DNA of 64,000 nucleotides from Chloroflexota bacterium (GCA_029557965.1 JAKQIM010000026.1:62001-126000), one strand, 5' to 3'. Shown: positions 17,327 through 26,722, counted from the stretch's first letter. Notes: a model not told the origin generated them from the sequence alone. Made by a program: numbers and translations.

Positions 17327-17474
17327 AAGTACCTCCTAAAGAATAAATCGCTGGCTGAAGTGTATCATAATTGGGGGAATTCATGCAATTGAATTTGAGA
17401 GCTGAAGGTGGTTTTATCAAGAAATGTTCGATACTAGCAGGGGATAAATTACTTCCAAAAATGGGCGAGTGCGG

Positions 17475-17480
17475 TATAAT
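17475..17480 (+). promoter_or_regulatory. -10 box of tRNA-Val
   Basis: A perfect TATAAT lies 10 bases before the mature tRNA 5' end, so transcription would begin about 4 bases upstream of the tRNA. The -35 at 17452-17457 (CTTCCA) is weak. Confidence 0.65.
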
Positions 17481-17490
17481 CAGGCGGTGC

Positions 17491-17567
17491 GGGCGCTTAG
17501 CTCAGTCGGTTAGAGCACTTCCTTTACACGGAAGGGGTCGGGGGTTCGAGTCCCTCAGCGCCCACCA
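17491..17567 (+). tRNA. trnV: tRNA-Val (anticodon UAC)
   Basis: Acceptor GGGCGCT (17491-17497) pairs with AGCGCCC (17557-17563). The D arm is GCTC...GAGC, the anticodon stem CTTCC/GGAAG encloses TTTACAC (anticodon TAC), and the T-loop is TTCGAGT. The discriminator A at 17564 is followed by CCA (17565-17567), which appears to be encoded. A strong hairpin terminator follows within 10 bases. Confidence 0.95.
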
Positions 17568-17574
17568 TGATTAT

Positions 17575-17610
17575 AAACACCGGCCTCCTACTTGCAGGAG
17601 GCCGGTGTTT
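17575..17610 (+). terminator. Rho-independent terminator of tRNA-Val
   Basis: A perfect 15-bp stem, AAACACCGGCCTCCT / AGGAGGCCGGTGTTT, with loop ACTTGC, is followed by GCTTTTAT. Confidence 0.9.
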
Positions 17611-17702
17611 GCTTTTATCGTTTTCTAATTTACTGGGCCAATCTGCGGCCTGTGGTAAAAAGCCTACTTTTTTAAACCCAATGAAGTTCATTCGGCGATC
17701 GC

Positions 17703-18536
17703 TTAGTGATCGTCCTTGTACTTTTTCTCCCCGGCTTCGAGGGGGAAGTGGAGGATGTTTTCGGAGGGAGGCAGAACGCAGGTGGCGAAGGTGGTGTAGG
17801 CGCAGGGGGGATTGAAAGCACGGTTGAAGTCGATCGTCACCAGGTTGCCGTCAAGCTTTTCGGTCACCAGGTAGCGGCCGCCGGCATAGGTGGTTTTGGA
17901 GTTGGTTTCGTCGCGGAAGGCGATGAAGAAGCTGCCATCTCCGGCGTCTTCCACATCCAGGCGGCAATCTTTGCCATTCATCTTGAAGATGAGGTAACCG
18001 AGCATCTTGGTTTCGACGATCTCACCGATGATGTCGCTTTGCTTGACAAATTTGCAGGGGGCATAGCCAAAGTATTTGGCCTGGATGCGGTATTCGGGTT
18101 TATAGGGGTAAAAATTGAGGCCAGAGAAGGCTTTCTGGTCTGGGCTTTCGGCGTCCCACAGGCGGACGAGGGTGGCACTGCCGCGCCTGAGCACAACCAT
18201 CGTGAAGCGGCCCAGGCTGATAAAATCGGGCTCCTCTTGTTGGTCGTCACCCAGGGGGCCCAGGGGCAGGGGGCCGCCGTTGCAGGTCATCTCAACCCCT
18301 GGGGCAGGCTCGATCGAAAGCGCATCGTTTTTGAAGTGGAACACACCGGCCTGCTGGGGTGCGCCCGCCGGTAGGACGAAATCGCAGGCGGGATGGCTGC
18401 CAAAGGTGTTGGGCCCGGTTTTGGGCCAATACAAGGCGGCCAGGCACAGCCAGCTTTTCTGCTGCGTGCGCAGGAACTCGGCGCGTTCAGCGCGCCACTT
18501 CAGGACTGCGGATTCAATCTCGTTATTTGAGGCCAT
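17703..18536 (-). CDS. DUF1684-family protein
   Basis: The 277-residue protein starts at 18536 (MASNNEIESAVLKWRAERAE). The longer open frame reads through the end of the DUF2804 gene and is not supported. Motifs typical of DUF1684 are LAALYWPKTGPNTFGSHPAC, then GRFTMVVLRRG, FRDETNSKTTYAGGRYL and the C-terminal FNPPCAYTTFATCVLPP with NILHFPLEAGEKKY. The family is small and cytoplasmic, with no established function. A leaderless promoter lies immediately upstream. Confidence 0.85.
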   Translation of the reverse strand: MASNNEIESAVLKWRAERAEFLRTQQKSWLCLAALYWPKTGPNTFGSHPACDFVLPAGAPQQAGVFHFKNDALSIEPAPGVEMTCNGGPLPLGPLGDDQQEEPDFISLGRFTMVVLRRGSATLVRLWDAESPDQKAFSGLNFYPYKPEYRIQAKYFGYAPCKFVKQSDIIGEIVETKMLGYLIFKMNGKDCRLDVEDAGDGSFFIAFRDETNSKTTYAGGRYLVTEKLDGNLVTIDFNRAFNPPCAYTTFATCVLPPSENILHFPLEAGEKKYKDDH

Positions 18537-18542
18537 AGTGAT

Positions 18543-18571
18543 AGTATACAATAAAAAGGCGGTTTTACCAA
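18543..18571 (-). promoter_or_regulatory. Promoter giving a leaderless DUF1684 mRNA
   Basis: On the minus strand, TTGGTA (18571-18566), a 17-base spacer and TATACT (18548-18543) are followed by six bases and the ATG at 18536. The box pair overlaps the 3' end of the DUF2804 gene. No ribosome site is present. Confidence 0.72.
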
Positions 18572-19599
18572 GCAGCGTGGTGTTCTTCGGCGAAGCCGAC
18601 CAGGTCTTGGATCTCAATCGTCTCACCGGTGTCCAGCACAGCGCGGCCGGCGTAGCGCCCGAACATCTGGTGGACTTTGGAGTGGATGGGGCCCAGGTCG
18701 GTGGCGGCGATGCGCTCTTTGAAGGGAGTGAAGGTGAGGTCGAGGCGGCCCTGGTTGTCTTTGAAGCGCCAGGGGCGCATATATTGGCCGGGGGTGTAAT
18801 CGAAGGGCACCAGGTCCAGCTTGTGCAGGGTGCCGTCGATGATGATGGCGTTTTCGGTGGCCTGGCTGAGGTCACCAAAGCCGCAGCCCAGGTTGAGGCC
18901 GATGCGGCGGCCATCGGGCAAGAAGCCTGAGGCAGAAGCCCAGTTCCAGAAGGAGCGGTAATCCCAAACGCCGCGGCCCCAATCCAAAGAGCCCAGGGAT
19001 TGGGCCGGGTCGAGCTCCTGGCGCTGGCCGTTGTAGGTGATGTAACCGGATGCGGGCAGGTTGTTGATCTTGCGGTTGTAGTAGAAACGCTTGGGTGGGA
19101 TGGGAATGACGATGGTCATGGATTGGTGCTCAGGGGGGCAGGCCAAGCTGATCTCAGCTTTGACGCCGCGGCCGTTGTGGTAGGCGGGCCAATCTACGAA
19201 CAGGTGTCTTTGGCCGGCCTCAGCCACGAAGCGCAGGCTGAGGGCCTTGTTGGCAAAGGAGGTCTCGCCGCTGCGGCTGTCGCGCGGCAGGCGCACACCC
19301 AGGCCCAGGGGGGCGACAATGCCCTCTTCGTGCAGCTCGCCGGTGGCAAAATCGAGATTGTAGACGAAGATGTTGCCGGCGTAGCCCAGGTCGGCGATGG
19401 TGGCAGAGAAGAAGTTGTGGGGGGTGAAGATGGCGTAGTAATCCCAGCGTTTGATGCGGAAGCGCTGAAGGGGGCGCAGGGCATAGAAGCGGGCCTGCTC
19501 AAGGTTGCAGTCGAGCAGGGGCTGGCGAGACCAGCCGACCTGGGCCAGCGTACCTTGAGGGGTCAGGAGGGGGGAGGGGGAAGTGAGTTCGGTTTGCAT
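18565..19599 (-). CDS. DUF2804-family protein
   Basis: This 344-residue protein resembles DUF2804: PLQRFRIKRWDYYAIFTP, GSLDWGRGVWDYRSFWNWAS, GRRIGLNLGCGFGD and FKERIAATDLGPIHSKVHQM are characteristic conserved blocks. No signal peptide or membrane helix is seen. The family is uncharacterised; its fold resembles lipocalin/AttH-like beta proteins. It is 28 bases upstream of DUF1684, but each gene has its own leaderless promoter. Confidence 0.82.
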   Translation of the reverse strand: MQTELTSPSPLLTPQGTLAQVGWSRQPLLDCNLEQARFYALRPLQRFRIKRWDYYAIFTPHNFFSATIADLGYAGNIFVYNLDFATGELHEEGIVAPLGLGVRLPRDSRSGETSFANKALSLRFVAEAGQRHLFVDWPAYHNGRGVKAEISLACPPEHQSMTIVIPIPPKRFYYNRKINNLPASGYITYNGQRQELDPAQSLGSLDWGRGVWDYRSFWNWASASGFLPDGRRIGLNLGCGFGDLSQATENAIIIDGTLHKLDLVPFDYTPGQYMRPWRFKDNQGRLDLTFTPFKERIAATDLGPIHSKVHQMFGRYAGRAVLDTGETIEIQDLVGFAEEHHAAW

Positions 19600-19605
19600 A
19601 GTTGG

Positions 19606-19611
19606 ATTATA
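19606..19611 (-). promoter_or_regulatory. -10 box for a leaderless DUF2804 mRNA
   Basis: A perfect TATAAT on the minus strand (19611-19606) sits six bases before the ATG at 19599, placing the transcription start at the start codon. The -35 region (TACCCC, spacer 17) is poor. Confidence 0.6.
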
Positions 19612-19687
19612 TAGCGGATCGTTCAGAAGGGGTAGCGGATGGATGACTATTTGGAATTTATCAGGCAGAGGCTATGCTTTTAGTCAC

Positions 19688-19716
19688 TTGACCCATGTGG
19701 GGGGGAGGGCTACAAT
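19688..19716 (+). promoter_or_regulatory. Sigma-70-type promoter of the glyA-gcvT fusion gene
   Basis: TTGACC (19688-19693), a 17-base spacer and TACAAT (19711-19716) form a near-consensus promoter. The leader of about 90 bases contains two similar segments, CCTTCGGTAGTCA (19754-19766) and CCTTCGGGTAGTCA (19783-19796), and a small GGCAGATGTCTGC hairpin. It may be structured, but I cannot match it to a known riboswitch. Confidence 0.7.
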
Positions 19717-19815
19717 AAAATTGAAAATGGGAGGGAAGGCAGATGTCTGCACCCTTCGGTAGTCACTGTTAATAAACTGCCTTCGGGTAGTCAAACCAAC
19801 CAGAGGAGCTATTCA

Positions 19816-22800
19816 ATGAGAGACTTTTTGTTTCGCGGTAAATTGGCCGATTTGGATGCGGCTGTGCATGAGTTGACGGAGCTGGAGGCAGAGCGGCAGT
19901 ACCGCAAGCTGATCCTGATCCCGAGCGAGAGCCAGGCACCGATGGCGGTGCGTGAAGCGCTGGCCTCAGCTTTTCAGAACATTTACGCCGAAGGGTACCC
20001 GCGCGAAGAAACGCGCTGGCTGAAAGAATCTGAATCGCTGGATTATGCTGCCCGTTTGGCGCATTACCGGCGCTATGCTGACCGCCGCTATTACAAGGGT
20101 GTGGAATATGCCAATACCGCTGAGGAGATTGCCCGGCGGCGTTGTGCAGAGTTGTTTGCCACCGGCTCGGTGACGGCTGACGACCTGTACGTCAACGTGC
20201 AGGCGCTCTCGGGAGCTCCGGCCAACAACGCGGTTTACCATGCGCTGGTCAAGCCGGGCGAGACGGTGATGGGCCTGGACCTGCTGCATGGTGGTCACCT
20301 GACGCACGGTTCGCCGGTGAACCGCTCGGGGAAGTTCTTCAATGCGGTGCATTACTCGGTTGACCCGGCGACCCAGCAGATCAATTACGACGCGGTGGAA
20401 GAATTGGCCCAGCAGGCCAAGCCCAAGTTCATCATTGCGGGTTATTCTTCGTACCCGTGGGCGGTAGATTGGGAACGCTTCCGCAAGATCGCGAACTCGG
20501 TGGGGGCGTACCTGTTTGCAGATATTGCGCACGTGGCGGGGTTGGTGGCGGCGGGGGTCTATCCTTCGCCGGTGGGGTATGCCGATATCATCACCTTCAC
20601 CACCCACAAGTCGCTGTGCGGGCCGCGCGGGGCGTGTATCCTGACGACGGACGAGCGCCTGGCGCGCGAGATCGACCGGGCGGTATTCCCCGGTGAGCAG
20701 GGCGGCCCGCATGTGAATGTATTTGCGGCGATGGCGGTGGCCTTTAAGCTGGCGGGCACAAAGCAGTTCCACGAGCTGCAGAAGCAGATCTTGAAGAACT
20801 GCCAGGTGCTGACCGACCAACTGCGCGAGCGGGGTTTTCGCATCCCGTTTGGGGGCACCAATACGCACCTGATGAACCTGGATTGCAGTACGGTGGTGGG
20901 CGATGGCGGGGCCAAGCTGTCGGGCGATATGGCGGCGCGCATCCTGGATATTGCTGGCGTGGTGGTAAACCGCAACACCATCCCCGGTGACACTTCGGCG
21001 GCAGACCCGTCGGGCATCCGCATGGGCACGCCCTGGATCACGCAGCGCGGCTTCGAAGAAGCCGAGGTGAAAGACCTGGCGGACGTGATTGCGGATGTGC
21101 TGTTGGCTTGCAAGCCGCACGGGCGGATCGGTTCTCCAGACCGCCTGCGCCGGGCCAAGGTGGACTTTGACGCGCTGGAAAATGCCAAGCTGCGCGTGCG
21201 CGACCTGGCAGAGAAGGCGGGCGTGGACTTTGAACCGGCCAAGCATGGGTATCCGCACTTCTATTATATTGATCAGAAACCGCACCAGGGCGAATGGAAT
21301 GTGTTGGACCTGAGCGGCGACCGGGTGCGGCTGTTCTTGTGCTTTGCGCTGACCAGCGATGTGGAACACCTGCAAGCCGGCAAGAGCCAGCCAACCAGCC
21401 TGGTGCTGCCGAAGGAACGCATTGATGGCACGCTGACCTGCGTGGATGCCTATCATTACCAACTGACGGTGCCTGCCAAGCAGGCGGCGGTCGCAGCGGC
21501 CTGGCTGCGCGGCCTCTCGGATGGGTATGTGGACTTCGACCACGATGTGATGCGCAAGCTGCCGGGTTTGACAGTGGTGGAAGAATCGGATGCCGAGCCT
21601 GTGGTGGTGACGGATGGCGAGCGGGTTTCGACCTGCAAGCCCTATTTTGTGGGCCTGAAGCAACTGCGGGGCAACCAGGTATGCGGCGAGGCGCTGCCGG
21701 AGTTCAAATTTGAGGAGAAAGAAGGGGCCATTCGCCGCACCCCACTCTACGAGACCCACCGCCGCCTGGGGGCCAAGCTGATCCCCTTTGCGGGTTGGGA
21801 AATGCCGGTGTGGTACAGCTCGGTGGTTGAAGAGCACATGGCGGTGCGCCAGGCTGCCGGCCTGTTCGACGTGGCGCACATGGGTGTGTACCAGGTGGAA
21901 GGCCCAGACGGGGCTTCTTTCTTGGATAGCGTGGTGTCTAACGATGTCAGCTATTTGAACGTGGGCGAATCATGCTACACCCACTTCCTGGATCCGGACG
22001 CCAAAGTGATCGATGACCTGATCATTTACCGGCGCGGCAAAGAGAAGTTCTTGATCGTGGTGAATGCTTCGAACGATGACAAGGACTGGGCCTGGCTGAA
22101 CGCGGTGAAAGAAGGGAAAGTGCTGATCGACCGCCAGTTCCCCTGGAAGAAGGCTTACGGCCGGGATGCCATCTTGCGCAACCTGCGTGACCCCAAAGCG
22201 GGGGCAGATATGCGGGTGGACCTGGCCCTGCAAGGGCCCAAGGCGCGTGCCATCTTGTTGGCATTGGGCAAGACGGGCAAAACCCCCAGCGATGCCAAGA
22301 CGCTGACGCGGGTGCGCCTGCTGAAGCGCACGCAGTTGTGCGAGGCGCGGCTGGGCGATTTTGACCTGGTGATTTCGCGCACTGGCTACACCGGCGAGAA
22401 GTTCTCGTATGAATTGTTTGTTCACCCCGACCAGGCCGACGCCCTGTTCAACAAGCTATTGGAAGTGGGCCAGCCGTTTGGCATCAAGCCGATTGGCCTG
22501 GGGGCGCGCGATTCGCTGCGCACCGAAGCCGGGCTGCCGCTGTATGGGCACGAAATGGGCGGCGAGCTGGGCCTGGGCGTGGCAGAGGCCGGGTTCGGCT
22601 CATTTGTGAAGGTCTATAAGCCGTGGTTCATCGGACGGCGGGCGTTCATCGATCGCGAACTCAAGCGCAAGGTCGAGCTGGTGCGCTTCACCTTTGACGA
22701 TAAGGGTGTGCGCATGGCCCATCTGGGCGACCCGGTGGTGGATCACCGCGGGCGAGTGGTTGGCAATGTGACGAGCTGCGCCATTGATCAGGAAGGATAC

Positions 22801-22974
22801 CTGACCGGGTTGGCGATTGTAGAGATGAAGAGCAGCGAACGCGGAACGGCTCTGCACATTTACCAGGGCGCGCCGAAAGAAGCCGGCAAGCCGTTGGGGG
22901 TGCTGCGCAGTGGCGATCGGGTAATCTTGCCTGGGGCCGTGCACGTGGTTAGGCGCTTCCCGCGCTTCAAATGA
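19816..22974 (+). CDS. glyA-gcvT: Serine hydroxymethyltransferase fused to aminomethyltransferase (T-protein)
   Basis: This 1052-residue protein joins two one-carbon enzymes. Residues about 1-450 are SHMT: LILIPSESQAPMAVREAL, FADIAHVAGLVAAGVYPSP and ITFTTHKSLCGPRGA with PLP lysine K265. Residues about 640-1045 are GcvT: TPLYETHRRLGAKLIPFAGW, VIDDLIIYRRG, ISRTGYTGEKFSYELFV and LGARDSLRTEAGLPLYGHEM. A linker of about 190 residues (450-640) is not assigned. SHMT interconverts serine and glycine with THF; GcvT releases methylene-THF from glycine. The fusion could channel methylene-THF between glycine cleavage and serine synthesis. The SHMT part has an insertion of about 35 residues after AEGYPREETRW. 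GAGGAG precedes the ATG by 7 bases. Confidence 0.93.
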   Translation: MRDFLFRGKLADLDAAVHELTELEAERQYRKLILIPSESQAPMAVREALASAFQNIYAEGYPREETRWLKESESLDYAARLAHYRRYADRRYYKGVEYANTAEEIARRRCAELFATGSVTADDLYVNVQALSGAPANNAVYHALVKPGETVMGLDLLHGGHLTHGSPVNRSGKFFNAVHYSVDPATQQINYDAVEELAQQAKPKFIIAGYSSYPWAVDWERFRKIANSVGAYLFADIAHVAGLVAAGVYPSPVGYADIITFTTHKSLCGPRGACILTTDERLAREIDRAVFPGEQGGPHVNVFAAMAVAFKLAGTKQFHELQKQILKNCQVLTDQLRERGFRIPFGGTNTHLMNLDCSTVVGDGGAKLSGDMAARILDIAGVVVNRNTIPGDTSAADPSGIRMGTPWITQRGFEEAEVKDLADVIADVLLACKPHGRIGSPDRLRRAKVDFDALENAKLRVRDLAEKAGVDFEPAKHGYPHFYYIDQKPHQGEWNVLDLSGDRVRLFLCFALTSDVEHLQAGKSQPTSLVLPKERIDGTLTCVDAYHYQLTVPAKQAAVAAAWLRGLSDGYVDFDHDVMRKLPGLTVVEESDAEPVVVTDGERVSTCKPYFVGLKQLRGNQVCGEALPEFKFEEKEGAIRRTPLYETHRRLGAKLIPFAGWEMPVWYSSVVEEHMAVRQAAGLFDVAHMGVYQVEGPDGASFLDSVVSNDVSYLNVGESCYTHFLDPDAKVIDDLIIYRRGKEKFLIVVNASNDDKDWAWLNAVKEGKVLIDRQFPWKKAYGRDAILRNLRDPKAGADMRVDLALQGPKARAILLALGKTGKTPSDAKTLTRVRLLKRTQLCEARLGDFDLVISRTGYTGEKFSYELFVHPDQADALFNKLLEVGQPFGIKPIGLGARDSLRTEAGLPLYGHEMGGELGLGVAEAGFGSFVKVYKPWFIGRRAFIDRELKRKVELVRFTFDDKGVRMAHLGDPVVDHRGRVVGNVTSCAIDQEGYLTGLAIVEMKSSERGTALHIYQGAPKEAGKPLGVLRSGDRVILPGAVHVVRRFPRFK

Positions 22975-23022
22975 TCGGACAATCGTAGATCAAGTTTCAT
23001 TTAAAAGGAGAGAAAGGAAAAA

Positions 23023-24258
23023 ATGGAAACTTTGTGGGATCGTCGTTATGCTCAACGCACACAACGGATGGCAAGCTCAGTGATTCGCGAGCTTTTGAAA
23101 CTGACCGAGCAGCCTGATATCATTTCGTTTGCGGGCGGGCTGCCATCACCGGATGTGTTTCCGGTGGACGATTTCAAGGCTGCGTGCGACCGGGTGCTGA
23201 GCACTTCGGGCAAACAGGCGCTGCAATACAGCACCACTGAGGGCTACCAGCCGCTGCGCGAGATGATCGCTCGCCACACTGCTCGATATGGCATCAATAT
23301 TGGCCCAGATAATGTACTGATCACTTCGGGTTCTCAGCAGGCCCTGGACCTGATCGGCAAGGTGTTCATCAACCCTGGCGACCATGTGTTGACCGAGGCG
23401 CCGACTTACCTGGGGGCGCTGCAAGCCTGGAATGCTTACGGGGCCGAGTACGTGACGGTGCCGTTGGATGATGATGGTATGGATACCGATGCGCTGGAGA
23501 TGGTGCTGCGCACCGGGCCGAAATTCATTTACGCCCTGCCGAATTTCCACAACCCGGCTGGTGTAACGATGAGCCTGGAGCGGCGGCGGCGGCTGATCGA
23601 GCTGGCTGACCGCTATGGTGTGCCGATCATTGAGGACGACCCGTATGGACAGTTACGTTATGAAGGAGAGCATCTGCCATCGCTGGTGGCCCTCGACAGC
23701 CAGTTCCGCGAGGAAACGGGCGGGAGCTACCGGGGCAATGTGATCTATCTGAGCACTTTCTCGAAGATCCTGGCGCCGGGTTTGCGCCTGGCCTGGGTCA
23801 TCGCTCCGCAGGAAGTGATCCGCAAGCTGGTGCAGGCCAAGCAGGGTGCTGACCTGAACACGGCGGTCTTCACGCAGATGGTGGCGCACGAGGTGAGCCG
23901 GGGAGGTTTCTTGGACCGGCACATCTGGCTCATCCGGCGGATATACGGTGAGCGGCGCAACATTATGCTGGAGGCGATGGAGCAGTACTTCCCCTCGCAG
24001 GTGAGCTGGACCCACCCCAAGGGCGGCTTGTTCTTGTGGGGCACCATGCCCGAAGGCTGGGATTCGGCTGATGTGATGAAGGTGGCGGTGGAGAAGAAGC
24101 GGGTGGCATTTGTGCCGGGAGGTTCGTTCTTCCCATTAGGAGGCGGCAAGAATACGATGCGCCTAAACTTCTCGAATGCTTCGGATGAAAAGATCCGCGA
24201 GGGCATCCAACGGCTGGGAGAGATCTTGCACGAGCTGGTGGAGACGACCCAGAAGTAA
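23023..24258 (+). CDS. PLP-dependent aminotransferase (class I/II, LysN/MocR-catalytic type)
   Basis: The 411-residue protein starts with DIISFAGGLPSPDVFPVDDF, has ITSGSQQALDLIGKVFINPGD, YALPNFHNPAGVTMS, the PLP lysine in LSTFSKILAPGLRLAWV, and the substrate-carboxylate arginine in MRLNFSNAS. This is the 2-aminoadipate/aromatic/branched-chain aminotransferase type (LysN-like) without a GntR domain. It lies 48 bases behind glyA-gcvT with a strong AAAAGGAGAG site and may share its promoter. Substrate is not determinable. Confidence 0.92.
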   Translation: METLWDRRYAQRTQRMASSVIRELLKLTEQPDIISFAGGLPSPDVFPVDDFKAACDRVLSTSGKQALQYSTTEGYQPLREMIARHTARYGINIGPDNVLITSGSQQALDLIGKVFINPGDHVLTEAPTYLGALQAWNAYGAEYVTVPLDDDGMDTDALEMVLRTGPKFIYALPNFHNPAGVTMSLERRRRLIELADRYGVPIIEDDPYGQLRYEGEHLPSLVALDSQFREETGGSYRGNVIYLSTFSKILAPGLRLAWVIAPQEVIRKLVQAKQGADLNTAVFTQMVAHEVSRGGFLDRHIWLIRRIYGERRNIMLEAMEQYFPSQVSWTHPKGGLFLWGTMPEGWDSADVMKVAVEKKRVAFVPGGSFFPLGGGKNTMRLNFSNASDEKIREGIQRLGEILHELVETTQK

Positions 24259-24268
24259 GCGGTATGTT

Positions 24269-24312
24269 CAGCAATAAAAAAGTGGCGCCGATGCGCCACT
24301 TTTTTATTGCTG
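24269..24312. terminator. Bidirectional rho-independent terminator
   Basis: A perfect 20-bp stem (24269-24288 with 24293-24312), loop CGAT, contains A6 on one side and T6 on the other. It therefore terminates both the aminotransferase and the convergent FKBP gene. Confidence 0.92.
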
Positions 24313-24320
24313 GAATTCAA

Positions 24321-24887
24321 TTAGGGGCTGGTGATATTCAGCAGTTGGACTTCGAAGGTAAGGGTGGCGTTGGGGGGGATTACGCCGCCAGCGCCAGTTT
24401 CGCCGTAGGCGAGCTCGGGCGGAAGGATGAGCCTGCGGGTGCCGCCAACCTGCATGCCGGCAACGCCCTCGTCCCAACCGTCAATCACGCTGCCAGCCCC
24501 CAGGGTGAACTCAAATGGGGTAGGGCGCTGGAGGGATGAATCGAACTGGGTGCCATCTTCGAGCCAGCCGGTGTAATGCACGCTGACGGTGTCGCCGGGC
24601 TTGGCGGCTGGGCCTTCGCCAACCACCATATCCTGGTACTGCAAGCCGCTGGCAGTGGTGATCATCTCGCCGGTTGCGACGCTGGCAGTGGGAACGGCAT
24701 CTTCAGCCTGGTTGAACAATTGGTCTTTGAAGACCAAGAGTAAAATGGCGGCGAGGATGAGAACGACCAGGCCACCGATGACGAGACGCTGGCGCATCAA
24801 TTTGGAGGCGCGGGCGGCGCGGCGCTGTTCGCGCAGCGTGGGTTTGGGAACTTTGCTAGACATGGATTTCAGGTTTTCTTTGGTCAT
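24321..24887 (-). CDS. Membrane-anchored FKBP-type peptidyl-prolyl isomerase
   Basis: The 188-residue protein has a basic N terminus ([17 protein letters not shown]), a single membrane helix (about 33-52) and an FKBP domain (about 75-188). FKBP blocks are [53 protein letters not shown] and [16 protein letters not shown]. The catalytic domain faces outward and probably helps fold exported proteins. GGAG lies 8 bases before the ATG. Confidence 0.93.
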   Translation of the reverse strand: MTKENLKSMSSKVPKPTLREQRRAARASKLMRQRLVIGGLVVLILAAILLLVFKDQLFNQAEDAVPTASVATGEMITTASGLQYQDMVVGEGPAAKPGDTVSVHYTGWLEDGTQFDSSLQRPTPFEFTLGAGSVIDGWDEGVAGMQVGGTRRLILPPELAYGETGAGGVIPPNATLTFEVQLLNITSP

Positions 24888-24900
24888 TATGTATACTCCG

Positions 24901-26652
24901 CTAGGATGGGTTGGATTTCCAGATCTTGAATTCTTTTAGACTTGATCCGCCAATGAATTCGCGCAGGATCGAGTTATCTGGCAGCAGTTCGGTGGTGATC
25001 GGTTCGAACCATTCCAGCAAGGCCAGTAGGCGCTTGGCCTCGATATGTTCTGGGGTGGCGAAGGGCACCTGGCGCAAGAGGGGTTCGGCCAGGGCTTTGA
25101 GGGCCGAAAGTTCGTAAGCCAGGGCCGAGTTGAACATGACGTCGGCGTTTTCTTGGTAGGGGAAGATGTTGCGCTTCTCGCCGCGGCGGACCGATTCCCA
25201 GCGCTGGATGGTGTCGCGGGCGGTATAGCCGCGCTCGCGGGCATCGCGGACGATGCGCCGGATGAGGCGGGTGTCGGTGGTAGAGATGCGGTTGTGACGA
25301 TCGAGGTTCAACTGCGTGAGCGCAGAAGCGTACAGGCGGAAGGTGTGTTCGACGGGGAAATCAGGCAGCAGGGCGGGGTTCAGGCCGTGGATGCCTTCGA
25401 GGATGATGACCTGCCCGGGCTGGAGCTGGATCTCTTCGCCGGGTTCAGAGCGGCCCTTCTTAAAGTCGAAGTGAGGGATGCGAACCACCTGGCCCTCTAC
25501 CAGCAGGCGCAGGTCGTGGGCCAACTGGCGGGTATTGAGGGCGCCGAGGGATTCGAAATCGGGCTTGCCTTCTGCGTCCAGGGGGGTATGCTCACGGTCA
25601 ACGAAGTAATTGTCCATTTCCAAGGGGTAAGGCGAGATGCCCTGCGACAGGAGCTGGATGGTGAGACGCTTGGAGAGGGTGGTCTTACCGCTGGAGGATG
25701 GCCCTGCAATGAGGATGATGCGCACCTGGTTGGGAGAACCGGGCTGGCAGCGGGCGTTGATCTGCGAGGCGATGTCGGCGACATGCTGTTCGTGGAGGGC
25801 CTCAGAGACCAGGATAACCTCGTTGATGCGCCCGGCCTGGATGGCGTCATTGAGCGCGCCCACGCTGGCAATCCCCAGGCGGTTGAGCCATTGGCCGTAG
25901 AGCTTGAAGGTTGCTAGCAGCTTGGAATACTCGGGCATGGGGAGCAGGCGGGTGGGGTTGTGGCGGCGAGGAAAACGCAGGGTGAAGCCGCCATTGACCA
26001 ATTCCAGGTTGAACCAGCGCAGGTAACCGGTGGAGGGCACCATGTAGCCGTGGTAATAATCTTGGTGGTCGTTGATGCGGTAGAGGGTGAGGTAATCCTT
26101 CTGGCGGTGGGCAAGCAGGCGGGCTTTGTCGTCGTAGCCCTTGGCCTGGAAGTAAGCAATGGCTTCAGAGATGGGGGCCTCGCGTTTTAAGAAGGGTAAA
26201 TCTGCGGCAACCAGGGCGCGCATTTGGGCCTCTAGCTGTGCCAGTTCTTCTTCGTTGAGCGGAGGGCGCTGCTTGACCTCGCAGTAGTAGCCGCCGGATG
26301 AGATCGAATGGTCGACCGTTAGCACGGCCTCGGGGAATAGTTCTTCGAAGGCCGCATCCAGCAGGAATGTGAGGCAGCGGCGGTAGATGAGCATGCCATC
26401 CGACTCGCCCATGGTGACCGGCTTAACGCGCGATTCCATTTTGATGGGGTAGGTCAGCTCGCGCAGCTCGCCGTTAACCACGGCCCCCACGATGGGGTTG
26501 GCTTCGCCTTCTTCAGTATTTTGAATGACTTTGAGGAATTCGCCGATCGCAGCGCCGCGCGGTCCAGAAATCACTCTGTCATCGGGGAGATGGATTTCGA
26601 CTGTGGAACTGGGAGAAACGAGTGAGAAATGATTTGAATTGGGGGTGTTCAT
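24901..26652 (-). CDS. TGS-domain uridine-kinase-like nucleoside kinase
   Basis: This 583-residue protein combines an N-terminal TGS domain ([20 protein letters not shown]), a threonyl-tRNA-synthetase-like second domain (about 70-270) and a uridine kinase/phosphoribulokinase domain (about 290-510) with Walker [29 protein letters not shown] and [12 protein letters not shown]. This layout is known in several thermophilic and anaerobic lineages, where the kinase is annotated as uridine kinase or nucleoside kinase. It is 13 bases upstream of FKBP. The role of the tRNA-synthetase-like half is unclear. Confidence 0.85.
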   Translation of the reverse strand: MNTPNSNHFSLVSPSSTVEIHLPDDRVISGPRGAAIGEFLKVIQNTEEGEANPIVGAVVNGELRELTYPIKMESRVKPVTMGESDGMLIYRRCLTFLLDAAFEELFPEAVLTVDHSISSGGYYCEVKQRPPLNEEELAQLEAQMRALVAADLPFLKREAPISEAIAYFQAKGYDDKARLLAHRQKDYLTLYRINDHQDYYHGYMVPSTGYLRWFNLELVNGGFTLRFPRRHNPTRLLPMPEYSKLLATFKLYGQWLNRLGIASVGALNDAIQAGRINEVILVSEALHEQHVADIASQINARCQPGSPNQVRIILIAGPSSSGKTTLSKRLTIQLLSQGISPYPLEMDNYFVDREHTPLDAEGKPDFESLGALNTRQLAHDLRLLVEGQVVRIPHFDFKKGRSEPGEEIQLQPGQVIILEGIHGLNPALLPDFPVEHTFRLYASALTQLNLDRHNRISTTDTRLIRRIVRDARERGYTARDTIQRWESVRRGEKRNIFPYQENADVMFNSALAYELSALKALAEPLLRQVPFATPEHIEAKRLLALLEWFEPITTELLPDNSILREFIGGSSLKEFKIWKSNPS

Positions 26653-26722
26653 TTGACCTTAAGATGCCTTGGTTTAGTGGATTTCAGGGTCTTATTGTAA
26701 CACAAGGGCCGAAGTTACGAAA

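Noticed and set aside
18537-18914. Longer N terminus for the DUF1684 protein
   Set aside because: The extra 126 residues are the DUF2804 gene read in another frame and are Ser/Pro/Ala-rich nonsense; a leaderless promoter marks the start at 18536.
19717-19815. ZTP, THF or glycine riboswitch before glyA-gcvT
   Set aside because: I could not find the conserved cores of these classes in the 90-base leader; kept only as a possible structured leader.
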